From contig NC_087082.1 in NCBI RefSeq assembly GCF_026151205.1, forward strand, positions 6,765,908-6,829,907: a stretch of DNA of 64,000 nucleotides, given 5' to 3'. Shown here in pieces: positions 23,894-37,300 of this stretch. The position numbers and the translations under genes are program-made. The stretch is from Bolinopsis microptera (Eukaryota; Ctenophora; Tentaculata; Lobata; Bolinopsidae). Below the pieces are notes generated by a model. The model made no database searches. It had not been told where the DNA came from and saw only the letters and a list, made by a program, of their open reading frames with translations. Every line of letters starts with the position of its first letter. Positions within the stretch are counted from its first letter, which is position 1.

Positions 23894-24793
23894 ATGTCAA
23901 AGATGGTGTACTCCCACAAATGTAACCATTGTTACAAGTCTTTTAAAACTTCACGAAGCTTGGCGTCACACAAATACAAATTTCATTCTGACACACGTTC
24001 AGTTAATAAAGACTGCAGAAATCTTGATAATTTTTCTATCAATAGTGATATTGAATCAGTCTCTGTAACAAGTGAGACATCAGTTTCATTAGCTCTACGT
24101 GAATTGAAAGATCTCATGAAAATTGTACAACAAAGAAACGACAAACAAGAGGACAAATTGAGGGAATTGGATGCTAAGATATTCTCGCTGGAGTATAGTA
24201 AACGTGATGATCTTCCTACACCAATCAATTACAATCACGACAACACCAATGAGATAAAGTGGGAGACTAAAAGACAATCTGAACGAATAGGAGATCTTGA
24301 AAGAAAAATAAAAAGATTAGAGCAATCTTGTGAAGATGAAATGGATCAATCGTTTGTCAAAACAGTGGAGGATGCAACCAACGTTCAGCAATTATTCCAA
24401 AGCAATGACGTGGGAGCAATCCAGAAACAAATAGTAGCTCTAAAGAATGGAGTTCTTTTACTTCTTGACAATTTTGATCATAGTCCTGAAATAGAAAACC
24501 TGTTGCGACGAATATATGATGCTTCATTTAAAGAGGCTCAAGAAATCGTGCACAAAAATTTCTTTGCTCTACAAAAAGCTTTTACTTCTGTCTCGTTTGA
24601 GCAAAAACCTAATTTTGAAAATGAAGATGAATCGGACGAAAACGAAGAATCTCAAAATGATGAGACTACAGGTCAAACTGAAAACGATGATTCAGAAGGT
24701 TCAAGCGACGAAATAGAGGAAGAAAATTCAGCTGATGAGACTCAGACAGAATATTATACTAGTGATAATTCAGACATTGAAGATTCGAATTGA
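23894..24793 (+). CDS. C2H2 zinc-finger, coiled-coil, acidic-tail protein (right-arm copy)
   Basis: This gene is the inverted duplicate of 18575-19474 and encodes the same 299 residues without a single amino-acid difference. The layout is one C2H2 finger (Cys10, Cys13, His26, His31, with the structural Phe17 and Leu23), a charged coiled-coil region, a helical middle and a Glu/Asp-rich tail. It is transcribed outward to the right terminus and ends 728 bp before it. The intact frame in both copies argues for recent gene conversion or a young insertion. A stand-alone zinc finger with a coiled coil suits a DNA-binding accessory protein of the element, but this is inference. It could also be a captured host gene; I do not recognise its family. 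No introns are needed to read it. Confidence 0.75.
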   Translation: MSKMVYSHKCNHCYKSFKTSRSLASHKYKFHSDTRSVNKDCRNLDNFSINSDIESVSVTSETSVSLALRELKDLMKIVQQRNDKQEDKLRELDAKIFSLEYSKRDDLPTPINYNHDNTNEIKWETKRQSERIGDLERKIKRLEQSCEDEMDQSFVKTVEDATNVQQLFQSNDVGAIQKQIVALKNGVLLLLDNFDHSPEIENLLRRIYDASFKEAQEIVHKNFFALQKAFTSVSFEQKPNFENEDESDENEESQNDETTGQTENDDSEGSSDEIEEENSADETQTEYYTSDNSDIEDSN

Positions 24794-25027
24794 AGAAAGG
24801 GACTATGGATAATTGATTACTCAATATTCGACTTTTCTTTCTTTTTTTTTTTTAATTTAGAATTACGTATTAATTTAAAAATATTGTAGCGAGGGATTTT
24901 TTAAAATTGTTATTCGATATATTCAATTCTTTTTAGTATTTAAAAAAAAAACTATTTCTTTTATTAATATTGTCATGAAATACGCAAAAGACTAAACAAA
25001 CTTCATAAATCAATTTCAATTTGCAAA

Positions 25028-25320
25028 TAAGTAAAACATATAGATAATTCCACAATATAGATGCAAAAACCATAAACCCGGTGATATCACCCATATCACC
25101 CGGTGATATCAGTGATATCACCCATATCACCCGGTGATATCACCCGTATCACCCGGTGATATCACCCGTTAAAACATATAGATAATTCCACAATATAGAT
25201 GCAAAAACCATAAACCCGGTGATATCACCCATATCACCCGGTGATGTCACCCGGTGATATCACCCGTATCACCCGGTGATATCACCCGTATCACTCGGTG
25301 GCATGCCATAAAAGTAACAG

Positions 25321-25364
<44 letters not shown>

Positions 25365-25371
25365 CACAAAC

Positions 25372-25406
<35 letters not shown>

Positions 25407-25408
25407 CA

Positions 25409-25444
<36 letters not shown>

Positions 25445-25460
25445 CTCTCTCCCCCCCCCC
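25028..25460. repeat. Subterminal simple repeats of the right arm
   Basis: Mirror of the left arm: two copies of the ATAGATGCAAAAACCATAAA segment, the GGTGATATCACC palindromic array (about 25076-25296) and a (CA)n tract (about 25328-25441) ending in a CT and C run. Tract lengths differ from the left arm by several bases, which accounts for the 6-bp shift in mirror register. Confidence 0.9.
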
Positions 25461-26580
25461 CTCTTGTCGAAACTGGTGCCTCACTTTTAGGTGGTACAGC
25501 GGTACCATATTACATACTACTGACAACAGTGCTTTTTATTATAAATTATATAAAATATGTTTGATATTAGATGTGTTTAGTAATGCCATCTGTGTTTCAG
25601 ATTTTTTGTTGCGACTTGCCTGACATTATCGTTTTTAAACGTTTGACTAAACTGCACTGTTTGGAGTCTTTATGGTAATTCCTATTTTTATTTATTTTAC
25701 GTATTCTAGACTAATGGGAACTGTATTATTTATTACATAAGTGAATAGCTTTTAGTGCTGCCAAGGTGTACCCTATCGCGCGAGGAAAGGTTATGATACG
25801 GCAACTATATAACGGTGAGTTTATATTAACGGTGAGTTTATATTGATAAAACAGTTGTGATAATATTAAAGTCTGAGTAACCAGTCTTTTCCTGGGAGCT
25901 AAAGTAGGTGATCTCAGGTTGGGATAAAATTCTTGGAAATTGTCATTTACTCATATTCAAAGAATTGTGATTCAAGTTTTTGCTATTATTGTTTTGATAC
26001 TGGGACATTAGAGAAATTTTAGAATTTAATTATAAATAAAAAAGTAAAAACTCACAAGAACAGGTTTAGCTGCACTGCTATTTGTTACTATAAAGTATAC
26101 CGTAACCTAATGTTACTACGTTTCTTCAATTATTATTAAGTAGAGCTCGCATCGGTATATATATATATATATATAGGGGGTTCTACCAGACCCAATTGAA
26201 AACCCTTGAACGGTTTGGGGGTATGAACACCCTTGATAGTAACCATCTACTTTTTAAATCTGCCGGAGCTTAGTTTTAGTTTTAGTATATTTTGCAGATT
26301 TTATTTAGTTATACCATTATTCCAGAGACGTGCATATTACATTTTTTACTTAAGTATAAATTTTACAGGTTTTTGTTGTGATTTTAAGTGATTTTCCGAG
26401 AATCAGTTATCAGTATTTAGATAAGAGATAAGATAAGAGTACATTTTTAACGGCTTTCAGTTTCTTTTTTTAAATTTCAGTTCATCAGATTTTCCCACTG
26501 CTTTTAGTTTGTATTTATTCTCAATTGTATATGATTCGTATTTGTTGTAGTTACTTTAATGATATAATTTCTCAGAATTG

Positions 26581-26670
26581 ATGTAAATAAACGATGCAAA
26601 GACTTTCGAAGATCTAATCACAACCGCTTTCTTTTATTGTGTAGAAGTCCAGCCATGAAATATATATATA
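26581..26670 (-). repeat. Dispersed repeat paired with 12641-12740
   Basis: Reverse complement of the block near 12.7 kb, ending in a (TA)n tract. Two copies with matching borders next to the (TA)n run suggest a mobile repeat end. Confidence 0.75.
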
Positions 26671-29600
26671 TATAGCTGCTTTTTGATTTTCTTACGTTTA
26701 TCGTCGCATTTCTTATCTTATTATATTTGGAGTTTGGGCGTCTAAGCGAATAGTACACACGTTTCGTTCAAGTATAGTTATTCAGATAAGGGATAACTAT
26801 AAGTAAACAGTGTGGCAGACTGGAACACAATACCCAGTACGCCTGACTTATTAAGTACCTATTTAATTACTTGATAAGTCTGGAAATGTCATTGTTGAGT
26901 GTTGACTTATAGAGTGTTCACTGTTCAACCTTTGAACTACAAAGGACTGCACACTGCAGTCACCAAAAAATGTTAGCCATTCGCTAATTTAGCAGAGTGA
27001 TTATGTTATAATTTATAGCCGATAAGCAATGTCTGTATTTAATTCCTCTTTTTTTATATAATATATATTCTTATCGGGCAGACCGATTTTATCCAATATC
27101 CTTTATAACGATTTAAGGAATGTAAAACGTGGGCTAACTCTTTCGACAAGCCAATTATTTGGAGAATCCCTCTCTATGATGCGCGTTTTTATTTTCTATT
27201 TTGGATGCCGAATTTATCCACTTTTGTTTAGATGATTATAGCGATGCGATATATAGCCTGATGTTTCGACTACTACAATTCTTCTGTGCTCTTTATTGCG
27301 GAAATTGATCATTCATTTAGTCAATCATTCATTCCATTCATTGTTAAGGAAGGCAAAGAGGGTCTAATTTTTAAATTCTCGGAAATCCTGCGCAATCCTA
27401 CAAATTTTTTGATTTAACAGTTCTAGGCTTTTCTGAAACCCACTATACAAACTATCGCCTCACTAACCATGTCGACACGTCAGGGACCCTGGTTGTCAGG
27501 GTGATCTGAAACTGAGAGCAGGTAACTGTGTCAGACGTTTAAGCAGTATCCCGATATGAGCACCGCATGACCATCTCCAATCATGTCGTTTATCTTTGAG
27601 GGAAGAATTCGCGTATTTTTCAGTTACCAAGCTTTGTTACTTTCTTGAAGAAGGCCAGCGGTCATCACTTACTGAGGTGACAACCAGTCCCCCGAAAGTG
27701 GCAGCATCCAGCCACCTCTCACGTGGACGACATGGACTTTGACATGCACCGAAACAAATTAATAGATCAAATTTGCAACATTACAATAATAATGTAAGGG
27801 GGTCTTCTTTAAGTCTAAGCAGATAAAAATGTAGATTTCCTTCGATTTTTTATCTAAGTTAAACATTTAACAGTCTTCAACTTATATATTAGACGATTTA
27901 CCAACTTTTAAAAACATTTCCTAGCATGTCGCCACCATGCAACTCACCATTGGTATGGTAATTTATTTTTTCAGTATACGTTATTATATTTGTCACTCCA
28001 CTGTTCACTTTTAATTTCTATACATAATATTTGCTCTGGAATTTTTTTGGAACATCTGACTGAAAATTCTGTGGGAAGGAAAGAAAGATATCAATTAGGT
28101 CGGTCAATAATTGCGATCAATGTTCGAAATTGGGATTTTCGCTCAGTAAATACTTACTTACTGAGTAGTAAATATCCATCTTATAATGGCTGATTTCCAA
28201 ATACAGTCATATTCGCCTATTGACTATTCGGTTAATCGAGGTCATTAATAGGTAAACCTATCAGTGTCCAGGAATTTAGTTAAAATTAATGATGAATATC
28301 TGAATAGCCAGCATATCGTAATTTTGATGCGCGATTAATGAAGACTAACTTATAGTTTATACATTTGCAAGTTCTACGTTCCCCAGACTTTGGAGTTGGT
28401 TTTTTGTTCCTTTTTCTTTCTCGTTTGATCGTCAAACAAGTAACAACTATTAGTATTATTTAACATATTTTTCAAATAAATTATGTTACTTTCTTCATCT
28501 TTGCTCATAATCTCATTGCAATCAGACTGAATTAAAGACACTCACGCTTCTGGCCGCCAGAAATGTCAGCTATTTGCACTATTTGAATTTAAGCCGACTA
28601 AATGATAGCTGATATGGTATAACCGGTAGGGTATGCTCACCCGGCAGGGTACGCTCACTGTGCAAAATAAAAGAATTCACCTACAGCAAAACAAAATCTT
28701 TAAATTATTCTCATGAAATATTTTCCGTTCTATACAAAATATTTCCAAAAAGAAAGAGGTAATTATAATTATAGATGTGGATTCTGGTGGGGACTGGGGA
28801 GGTGCATACTGCATAGGAGGAGCATATATTCCTTCTGACATCTTGATCTACAGAATGTTAACATTTTATACGAACGGAATATCAAATTTTGAATCTGATG
28901 CATTTACCAAGTTCAAAGAAACTCATTTGGCACGGTTTTTGGTTTCAGCTTAGAAGTTAACCGGAACTAAAATTGAAATGCAATCTTTCCTCAAATGTCT
29001 GACAAACACTTTGAACTAATAAATTAGATATATATATTTACAATATAGATTTATTTTATAAATTTCACTACTTTCCAATCGAGTATATTATGTTATATAG
29101 TATAATAAATGTTACTGAAGGTGACGCCTTGCAACATGTTTACAACAGATTATCTAGTTTGATCGTTCAAAGGGAAAAATATTCCTATATTACGTCACAT
29201 TTTACTATATGTCAAATTATGGAGTACATTAAGTGCTACTTCTCTACTCTCTAGTAACGGACAGGATGGAGCTGGATATTATAAGTTTCTGGATATTTTA
29301 CGATTCTCCACTAAGGAAATAAAATATGTGAAATATAAAAGACTCAAAATATTATAGCTATAAAAATATTAGTCAAGAAACACGTGTTGACTGGTTTATT
29401 TATTTAATCAAGCTAACCAAAATAATAATAATTCATTCTACGTTCCACTATCCGTCCATACTGTGACGTAATTTGTAACAATCGACGTTATTTTGTATAT
29501 AATTTTAACTCTTAATTACGGCAACGATTTTTTTTTCTTTGCATTATCGATCCGATCGATTCGATCGTTTTGTTCATTATTTTAAGTATGTGCGTACTCT

Positions 29601-30106
29601 GCATAACCGTTGCACGTTTTAACTTGACTTCCGTTTTCCTGTATAACATGTAATCCTTGTCTGACAAGAATATTGTTACTCAATAAAAGTTTAAGGCTGC
29701 ATGTTTTGTGGTATTACTAATCAGTATAAGTGGAAGTAGATATGAACTGCAAGTAGTATGTGATTCTCCCTGTATCAGGTACTCCAGTATAGTCTAGACC
29801 ACGACCAGTAATTAACGACCATGTGCAGCCTTCTTACAAAATAGCAAAATATTAATAGATCTTGGTTAAATGGGGCCAACATGGGGGCCATTTAAAGCAG
29901 AACAATCTATGAACTGTATACTATACGTTTTATTTTATGTAAGTTTTTTATTCCTTTTTGAATGTGAACTAGACAATTCAAACTTCCAATATAAAGCTCA
30001 TTATCGTATCCAAATCATTGATTTTACAAAATAAAATGGGAAACAATGCAGAGCCAATATTCAGGGAAAAAACTGCAAATAATCAAAATAATGACGCGTT
30101 ACGTGC

Positions 30107-30193
30107 CGTATAGGTGCCGTATAGGTGCCGTATAGGTGCCGTTACGTACCGTTACATGCCGTTTATACGTGCCATATAGGTGCCGTATAGGTG
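30107..30193. repeat. 12/13-bp tandem repeat
   Basis: Tandem variants of GTGCCGTATAGGT with neighbouring GTGCCGTTACGTACC forms; about six units. Confidence 0.85.
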
Positions 30194-31320
30194 TGTCCTG
30201 AGACGTGGTGATCTGTGCCACTGTAACAATGCTACTATATTGTCACGGCTAACGCACCAATAAGGACACGGTATTTTATTCGTTACACACTATTCAGGAA
30301 TCAGGAATAGTAACATGATATTCTGGAAGTCCAGCGAGCGCGCTCGAAATGAAACGTTGAGTACCTACCTAGTGATAGTTACCATAGTTACCTAGTGATT
30401 CCACTTGGATTGTGATCACGAGGAGAATTATTCTCCAAAATATAATCTACACTGGTTTGTGATACTGCGACAACAGGAAACATTACTTGTCCCTTTGTTG
30501 GTTATTAACCTGCTAAGTGCTAACAGTAACACTATTATAACAGTTCCCAGTTCCCAGTTGATGGCTTTAGTTTTTCTAAATAGATCTATTTCGCATTTGA
30601 AACATGTTTTTGTATTAATATGCAAGGTCAAAGAAGTTTCCGATTGGGGCGTGATTCCATGTACTTAAATTTAAGTAATGTAAATGGATGTTGCAATTTG
30701 TTGCATAGTTCGGGCCCTTTAACATGAATAACTGTTAACTAAATTTCATTTATCAATATTCTGACCGCGTACTTAAATTCAATAGTTATGAGTCGAATAA
30801 TAATACATGGATGTTGCATAATTCGGCCCCTTTATCTACTTTCATTCATCAACATGAATAATGAGCTCCAAGCAGATTCCACGTGGACAGACATGATCAT
30901 TTAATGATCAATCTGAATCGATGCATGCCTGTAATTAGTTACTTCTCCATTTAATAATATATTTCTGGATACCTCCCAGGAAGATCACAAGCTGTTTGTT
31001 AACTCATAGTTATTTGGTTATGTAATCTATCGATTTTACGGTTACGGTTATAATTTATATTATATATCCCTGATGCTAATTGACAGTTACGTCGTTCAAG
31101 TGTAGAATTTGTGACAGTTATACAGCTTAACTACTGTGTGTCGCATTTCTAATATACTCCCTCTGACTATCTCAAACTACTTCTAGTTACCAGCTACAAC
31201 CAGCGGGCAGCAACCAGCAACCCGCCAATTGTTGCAGTTGTCACCTACCTCAGTTTACCTTTACTAGACGTGCCTGTCCCTATGCGCGGCGCTCTTTTCA
31301 AGATTCCTGCATATAATTAT

Positions 31321-34300
31321 ACGTGAGAGGAGCGAGCTGTAGACTAGCAAACTAGGTGAAGTCTACCTTTATAAAGCTATACGTGAGAGGAGCGAGCTGT
31401 AGACTAGCAAGCTGGGTGAAGTCTACCTCTATTTAGCTATACGTGAGAGGAGCGAGCTGTAGACTAGCAAACTAGGTGAAGTCTACCTCTATTTAGCTGT
31501 ACGTGAGAGGAGCGAGCTGTAGACTAACAAACTAGGTGAAGTCTACCTTTATTAAGCTATACGTGAGAGGAGCGAGCTGTAGACTAGCAAGCTGGGTGAA
31601 GTCTACCTCTATTTAGCTATACGTGAGAGGAGCGAGCTGTAGACTAGCAAACTAGGTGAAGTCTGCCTCTATTTAGCTATACGTGAGAGGAGCGAGCTGT
31701 AGACTAGCGAGCTAGGTGAAGTCTACCTCTATTTAACTATACGTGAGAGGAGCGAGCTGTAGACTAGCAAGCTAGGTGAAGTCTACCTCTATTTAACTAT
31801 ACGTGAGAGGAGCGAGCTGTAGACTAGCAAGCTAGGTGAAGTCTACCTCTATTTAACTATACGTGAGAGGAGCGAGCTGTAGACTAGCAAGCTGGGTGAA
31901 GTCTACCTCTATTTAACTATACGTGAGAGGAGCGAGCTGTAGACTAGCAAGCTAGGTGAAGTCTGCCTCTATTTAACTATACGTGAGAGGAGCGAGCTGT
32001 AGACTAGCAAACTAGGTGAAGTCTACCTCTATTTAACTATACGTGAGAGGAGCGAGCTGTAGACTAGCAAGCTAGGTGAAGTCTACCTTTATTTAGCTAT
32101 ACGTGAGAGGAGTGAGCTGTAGACTAGCAAGCTAGGTGAAGTCTACCTTTATTTAGCTATACGTGAGAGGAGCGAGCTGTAGACTAGCAAGCTAGGTGAA
32201 GTCTGCCTTTTTATAGCTATACGTGAGAGGAGCGAGCTGTAGACTAGCAAGCTAGGTAAAGTCTACCTCTATTTAACTATACGTGAGAGGAGCGAGCTGT
32301 AGACTAGCAAGCTAGGTGAAGTCTACCTCTATTTAGCTATACGTGAGAGGAGCGAGCTGTAGACTAGCAAGCTAGGTGAAGTCTGCCTCTATTTAACTAT
32401 ACGTGAGAGGAGCGAGCTGTAGACTAGCAAACTAGGTGAAGTGTACCTCTATTTAACTATACGTGAGAGGAGCGAGCTGTAGACTAGCAAGCTAGGTGAA
32501 GTCTACCTTTATTTAGCTATACGTGAGAGGAGCGAGCTGTAGACTAGCAAGCTAGGTGAAGTCTACCTCTATTTAACTATACGTGAGAGGAGCGAGCTGT
32601 ACACTAGCAAGCTAGGTAAAGTCTACCTCTATTTAGCTATACGTGAGAGGAGCGAGCTGTAGACTAGCAAGCTAGGTGAAGTCTACCTTTATTTAGCTAT
32701 ACGTGAGAGGAGCGAGCTGTAGACTAGCAAGCTAGGTGAAGTCTACCTCTATTTAGCTATACGTGAGAGGAGCGAGCTGTAGACTAGCAAACTAGGTGAA
32801 GTCTACCTTTATTTAGCTATACGTGAGAGGAGCGAGCTGTAGACTAGCAAGCTAGGTGAAGTCTGCCTTTTTATAGCTATACGTGAGAGGAGCGAGCTGT
32901 AGACTAGCAAGCTAGGTGAAGTCTACCTCTATTTAGCTATACGTGAGAGGAGCGAGCTGTAGATTAGCAAGCTGGGTGAAGTCTACCTCTATTTAACTAT
33001 ACGTGAGAGGAGCGAGCTGTAGACTAGCAAGCTAGGTGAAGTCTGCCTCTATTTAACTATACGTGAGAGGAGCGAGCTGTAGACTAGCAAACTAGGTGAA
33101 GTCTACCTCTATTTAACTATACGTGAGAGGAGCGAGCTGTAGACTAGCAAGCTAGGTGAAGTCTACCTTTATTTAGCTATACGTGAGAGGAGCGAGCTGT
33201 AGACTAGCAAGCTAGGTGAAGTCTACCTCTATTTAACTATACGTGAGAGGAGCGAGCTGTAGACTAGCAAGCTAGGTAAAGTCTACCTCTATTTAGCTAT
33301 ACGTGAGAGGAGCGAGCTGTAGACTAGCAAGCTAGGTGAAGTCTACCTGTATTTAACTATACGTGAGAGGAGCGAGCTGTAGACTAGCAAGCTAGGTGAA
33401 GTCTACCTCTATTTAGCTATACGTGAGAGGAGCGAGCTGTAGACTAGCGAGCTAGGTGAAGTCTGCCTCTATTTAGCTATACGTGAGAGGAGCGAGCTGT
33501 AGACTAGCAAGCTAGGTGAAGTCTGCCTCTATTTAACTATACGTGAGAGGAGCGAGCTGTAGACTAGCAAGCTAGGTGAAGTCTGCCTCTATTTAGCTAT
33601 ACGTGAGAGGAGCGAGCTGTAGACTAGCAAGCTAGCCGAAGTCTACCTCTATTTAGCTATACGTGAGAGGAGCGAGCTGTAGACTAGCAAGCTAGGTGAA
33701 GTCTACCTCTATTTAGCTATACGTGAGAGGAGCGAGCTGTAGACTAGCAAGCTAGGTGAAGTCTACCTCTATTTAGCTGTACGTGAGAGGAGCGAGCTGT
33801 AGACTAGCGAGCTAGGTGAAGTCTGCCTCTATTTAGCTATACGTGAGAGGAGCGAGCTGTAGACTAGCAAGCTAGGTGAAGTCTGCCTCTATTTAACTAT
33901 ACGTGAGAGGAGCGAGCTGTAGACTAGCAAGCTAGGTGAAGTCTGCCTCTATTTAGCTATACGTGAGAGGAGCGAGCTGTAGACTAGCAAGCTAGCCGAA
34001 GTCTACCTCTATTTAGCTATACGTGAGAGGAGCGAGCTGTAGACTAGCAAGCTAGGTGAAGTCTACCTCTATTTAGCTATACGTGAGAGGAGCGAGCTGT
34101 AGACTAGTAAGCTAGGTGAAGTCTACCTCTATTTAGCTGTACGTGAGAGGAGCGAGCTGTAGACTAGCAAACTAGGTAAAGTCTACCTTTATTTAGCTAT
34201 ACGTGAGAGGAGCGAGCTGTAGACTAGCAAGCTGGGTGAAGTTTACCTCTATTTAGCTATACGTGAGAGGAGCGAGCTGTAGACTAGCAAGCTAGGTGAA

Positions 34301-37300
34301 GTCTACCTCTATTTAGCTATACGTGAGAGGAGCGAGCTGTAGACTAGCAAGCTAGGTGAAGTCTACCTTTATTTAGCTATACGTGAGAGGAGCGAGCTGT
34401 AGACTAGCAAGCTAGGTGAAGTCTACCTCTATTTAGCTATACGTGAGAGGAGCGAGCTGTAGACTAGCAAGCTAGGTGAAGTCTGCCTCTATTAAGCTAT
34501 ACGTGAGAGGAGCGAGCTGTAGACTAGCAAGCTAGGTGAAGTCTACTTTTATTTAGCTATACGTGAGAGGAGCGAGCTGTAGACTAGCAAGCTAGGTGAA
34601 GTCTACCTTTATTTAGCTATACGTGAGAGGAGCGAGCTGTAGACTAGCAAGCTAGGTGAAGTCTACCTTTATTTAGCTGTACGTGAGAGGAGCGAGCTGT
34701 AGACTAGTAAGCTAGGTGAAGTCTACCTCTATTTAGCTATACGTGAGAGGAGCGAGCTGTAGACTAGCAAGCTAGGTGAAGTCTACCTTTATTTAGCTAT
34801 ACGTGAGAGGAGCGAACTGTAGACTAGCAAGCTAGGTGAAGTCAACCTTTATTTAGCTATACGTGAGAGGAGCGAGCTGTAGACTAGCAAGCTAGGTGAA
34901 GTCTACCTTTATTTAGCTATACGTGAGAGGAGCGAGCTGTAGACTAGCAAGCTAGGTGAAGTCTACCTCTATTTAGCTATACGTGAGAGGAGCGAGCTGT
35001 AGACTAGCAAGCTAGGTGAAGTCTGCCTCTATTTAGCTATACGTGAGAGGAGCGAGCTGTAGACTAGCAAGCTAGGTGAAGTCTACTTTTATTTAGCTAT
35101 ACGTGAGAGGAGCGAGCTGTAGACTAGCAAGCTAGGTGAAGTCTACCTTTATTTAGCTATACGTGAGAGGAGCGAGCTGTAGACTAGCAAGCTAGGTGAA
35201 GTTTACCTCTATTTAGCTATACGTGAGAGGAGCGAGCTGTAGACTAGCAAGCTAGGTGAAGTCTGCCTCTATTTAACTATACGTGAGAGGAGCGAGCTGT
35301 AGACTAGCGAGCTAGGTGAAGTTTACCTTTATTTAGCTATACGTGAGAGGAGCGAGCTGTAGATTAGCGAGCTAGGTGAAGTCTACCTCTATTTAGCTAT
35401 ACGTGAGAGGAGCGAGCTGTAGACTAGCAAGCTAGGTGAAGTCTGCCTCTATTTAGCTATACGTGAGAGGAGCGAGCTGTAGACTAGCAAGCTAGGTGAA
35501 GTCTACCTTTATTTAGCTATACGTGAGAGGAGCGAGCTGTAGACTAGCAAGCTAGGCGAAGTCTGCCTCTATTTAACTATACGTGAGAGGAGCGAGCTGT
35601 AGACTAGTAAGCTAGGTGAAGTCTACCTCTATTTAGCTATACGTGAGTTGAGCAAGCTGTAGACTAGCGACCTAGGTGAAGTCTACCTTTATTTAGCTAT
35701 ACGTGAGAGGAGCGAGCTGTAGACTAGCAAGCTAGGTGAAGTCTACCTCTATTTAACTATACGTGAGAGGAGCGAGCTGTAGACTAGCAAGCTAGGTGAA
35801 GTCTACCTCTATTTAACTATACGTGAGAGGAGCGAGCTGTAGACTAGCAAGCTAGGTGAAGTCTACCTCTATTTAACTATACGTGAGAGGAGCGAGCTGT
35901 AGACTAGCAAGCTGGTTGAAGTCTACCTCTATTTAGCTATACGTGAGAGGAGCGAGCTGTAGACTAGCGAGCTAGGTAAAGTCTACCTCTATTTAGCTAT
36001 ACGTGAGAGGAGCGAGCTGTAGACTAGCAAGCTAGGTGAAGTCTACCTCTATTTAACTATACGTGAGAGGAGCGAGCTGTAGACTAGCAAGCTAGGTAAA
36101 GTCTACCTCTATTTAGCTATACGTGAGAGGAGCGAGCTGTAGACTAGCAAGCTAGGTGAAGTCTACCTGTATTTAACTATACGTGAGAGGAGCGAGCTGT
36201 AGACTAGCAAGCTAGGTGAAGTCTACCTCTATTTAGCTATACGTGAGAGGAGCGAGCTGTAGACTAGCGAGCTAGGTGAAGTCTGCCTCTATTTAGCTAT
36301 ACGTGAGAGGAGCGAGCTGTAGACTAGCAAGCTAGGTGAAGTCTGCCTCTATTTAACTATACGTGAGAGGAGCGAGCTGTAGACTAGCAAGCTAGGTGAA
36401 GTCTGCCTCTATTTAGCTATACGTGAGAGGAGCGAGCTGTAGACTAGCAAGCTAGCCGAAGTCTACCTCTATTTAGCTATACGTGAGAGGAGCGAGCTGT
36501 AGACTAGCAAGCTAGGTGAAGTCTACCTCTATTTAGCTATACGTGAGAGGAGCGAGCTGTAGACTAGTAAGCTAGGTGAAGTCTACCTCTATTTAGCTGT
36601 ACGTGAGAGGAGCGAGCTGTAGACTAGCAAACTAGGTAAAGTCTACCTTTATTTAGCTATACGTGAGAGGAGCGAGCTGTAGACTAGCAAGCTGGGTGAA
36701 GTTTACCTCTATTTAGCTATACGTGAGAGGAGCGAGCTGTAGACTAGCAAGCTAGGTGAAGTCTACCTCTATTTAGCTATACGTGAGAGGAGCGAGCTGT
36801 AGACTAGCAAGCTAGGTGAAGTCTACCTTTATTTAGCTATACGTGAGAGGAGCGAGCTGTAGACTAGCAAGCTAGGTGAAGTCTACCTCTATTTAGCTAT
36901 ACGTGAGAGGAGCGAGCTGTAGACTAGCAAGCTAGGTGAAGTCTGCCTCTATTAAGCTATACGTGAGAGGAGCGAGCTGTAGACTAGCAAGCTAGGTGAA
37001 GTCTACTTTTATTTAGCTATACGTGAGAGGAGCGAGCTGTAGACTAGTAAGCTAGGTGAAGTCTACCTCTATTTAGCTATACGTGAGAGGAGCGAGCTGT
37101 AGACTAGCAAGCTAGGTGAAGTCTACCTTTATTTAGCTATACGTGAGAGGAGCGAACTGTAGACTAGCAAGCTAGGTGAAGTCAACCTTTATTTAGCTAT
37201 ACGTGAGAGGAGCGAGCTGTAGACTAGCAAGCTAGGTGAAGTCTACCTTTATTTAGCTATACGTGAGAGGAGCGAGCTGTAGACTAGCAAGCTAGGTGAA

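Larger units (their letters stand above)
17847..25527. mobile_element. Polinton-like non-autonomous element with ~3.69-kb terminal inverted repeats
   Basis: Positions 17853-21542 are the near-identical reverse complement of 21826-25521; a 283-bp spacer separates the arms. The element starts AGTAGTATGTAATATGG and ends with its complement. It is flanked by the 6-bp direct repeat GACAAC (17847-17852 and 25522-25527). AG...CT ends with 6-bp target duplication is the described signature of Polinton/Maverick elements, whose integrase makes such duplications. None of the Polinton core genes (protein-primed DNA polymerase, integrase, packaging ATPase, protease, capsid) is present, so it would need enzymes in trans. 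Each arm holds terminal simple repeats, one zinc-finger gene, a tandem promoter and two tRNA-like segments. The arms are not a mere assembly mirror: they differ at 21424 versus 21944, in homopolymer lengths and in the CA/TG tracts. Confidence 0.8.
25528..31320. other. Long non-coding stretch
   Basis: Nothing coding is recognised over almost 6 kb. Visible structure: a (TA)n tract at about 26156-26175, the dispersed repeat at 26581-26670, a second (TA)n at 26659-26674 and the 13-bp repeats near 30.1 kb. A 66-codon frame near 28.0 kb and an 87-codon frame near 30.4 kb have no family signature. A somewhat GC-richer patch at 27.47-27.74 kb could be an old element, but I could not identify it. Confidence 0.4.

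Noticed and set aside
23740..23925. 61-codon frame upstream of the zinc-finger gene (mirrored at 19443-19628)
   Set aside because: It starts at a non-ATG codon inside the tandem promoter repeat and runs into the real gene in another frame.
17847..25527. Pure assembly artefact (hairpin read) as the explanation for the palindrome
   Set aside because: The arms differ by a substitution (21424 versus 21944) and several tract lengths, there is a unique 283-bp spacer, and a perfect 6-bp duplication flanks it. Long-read confirmation would still be desirable.
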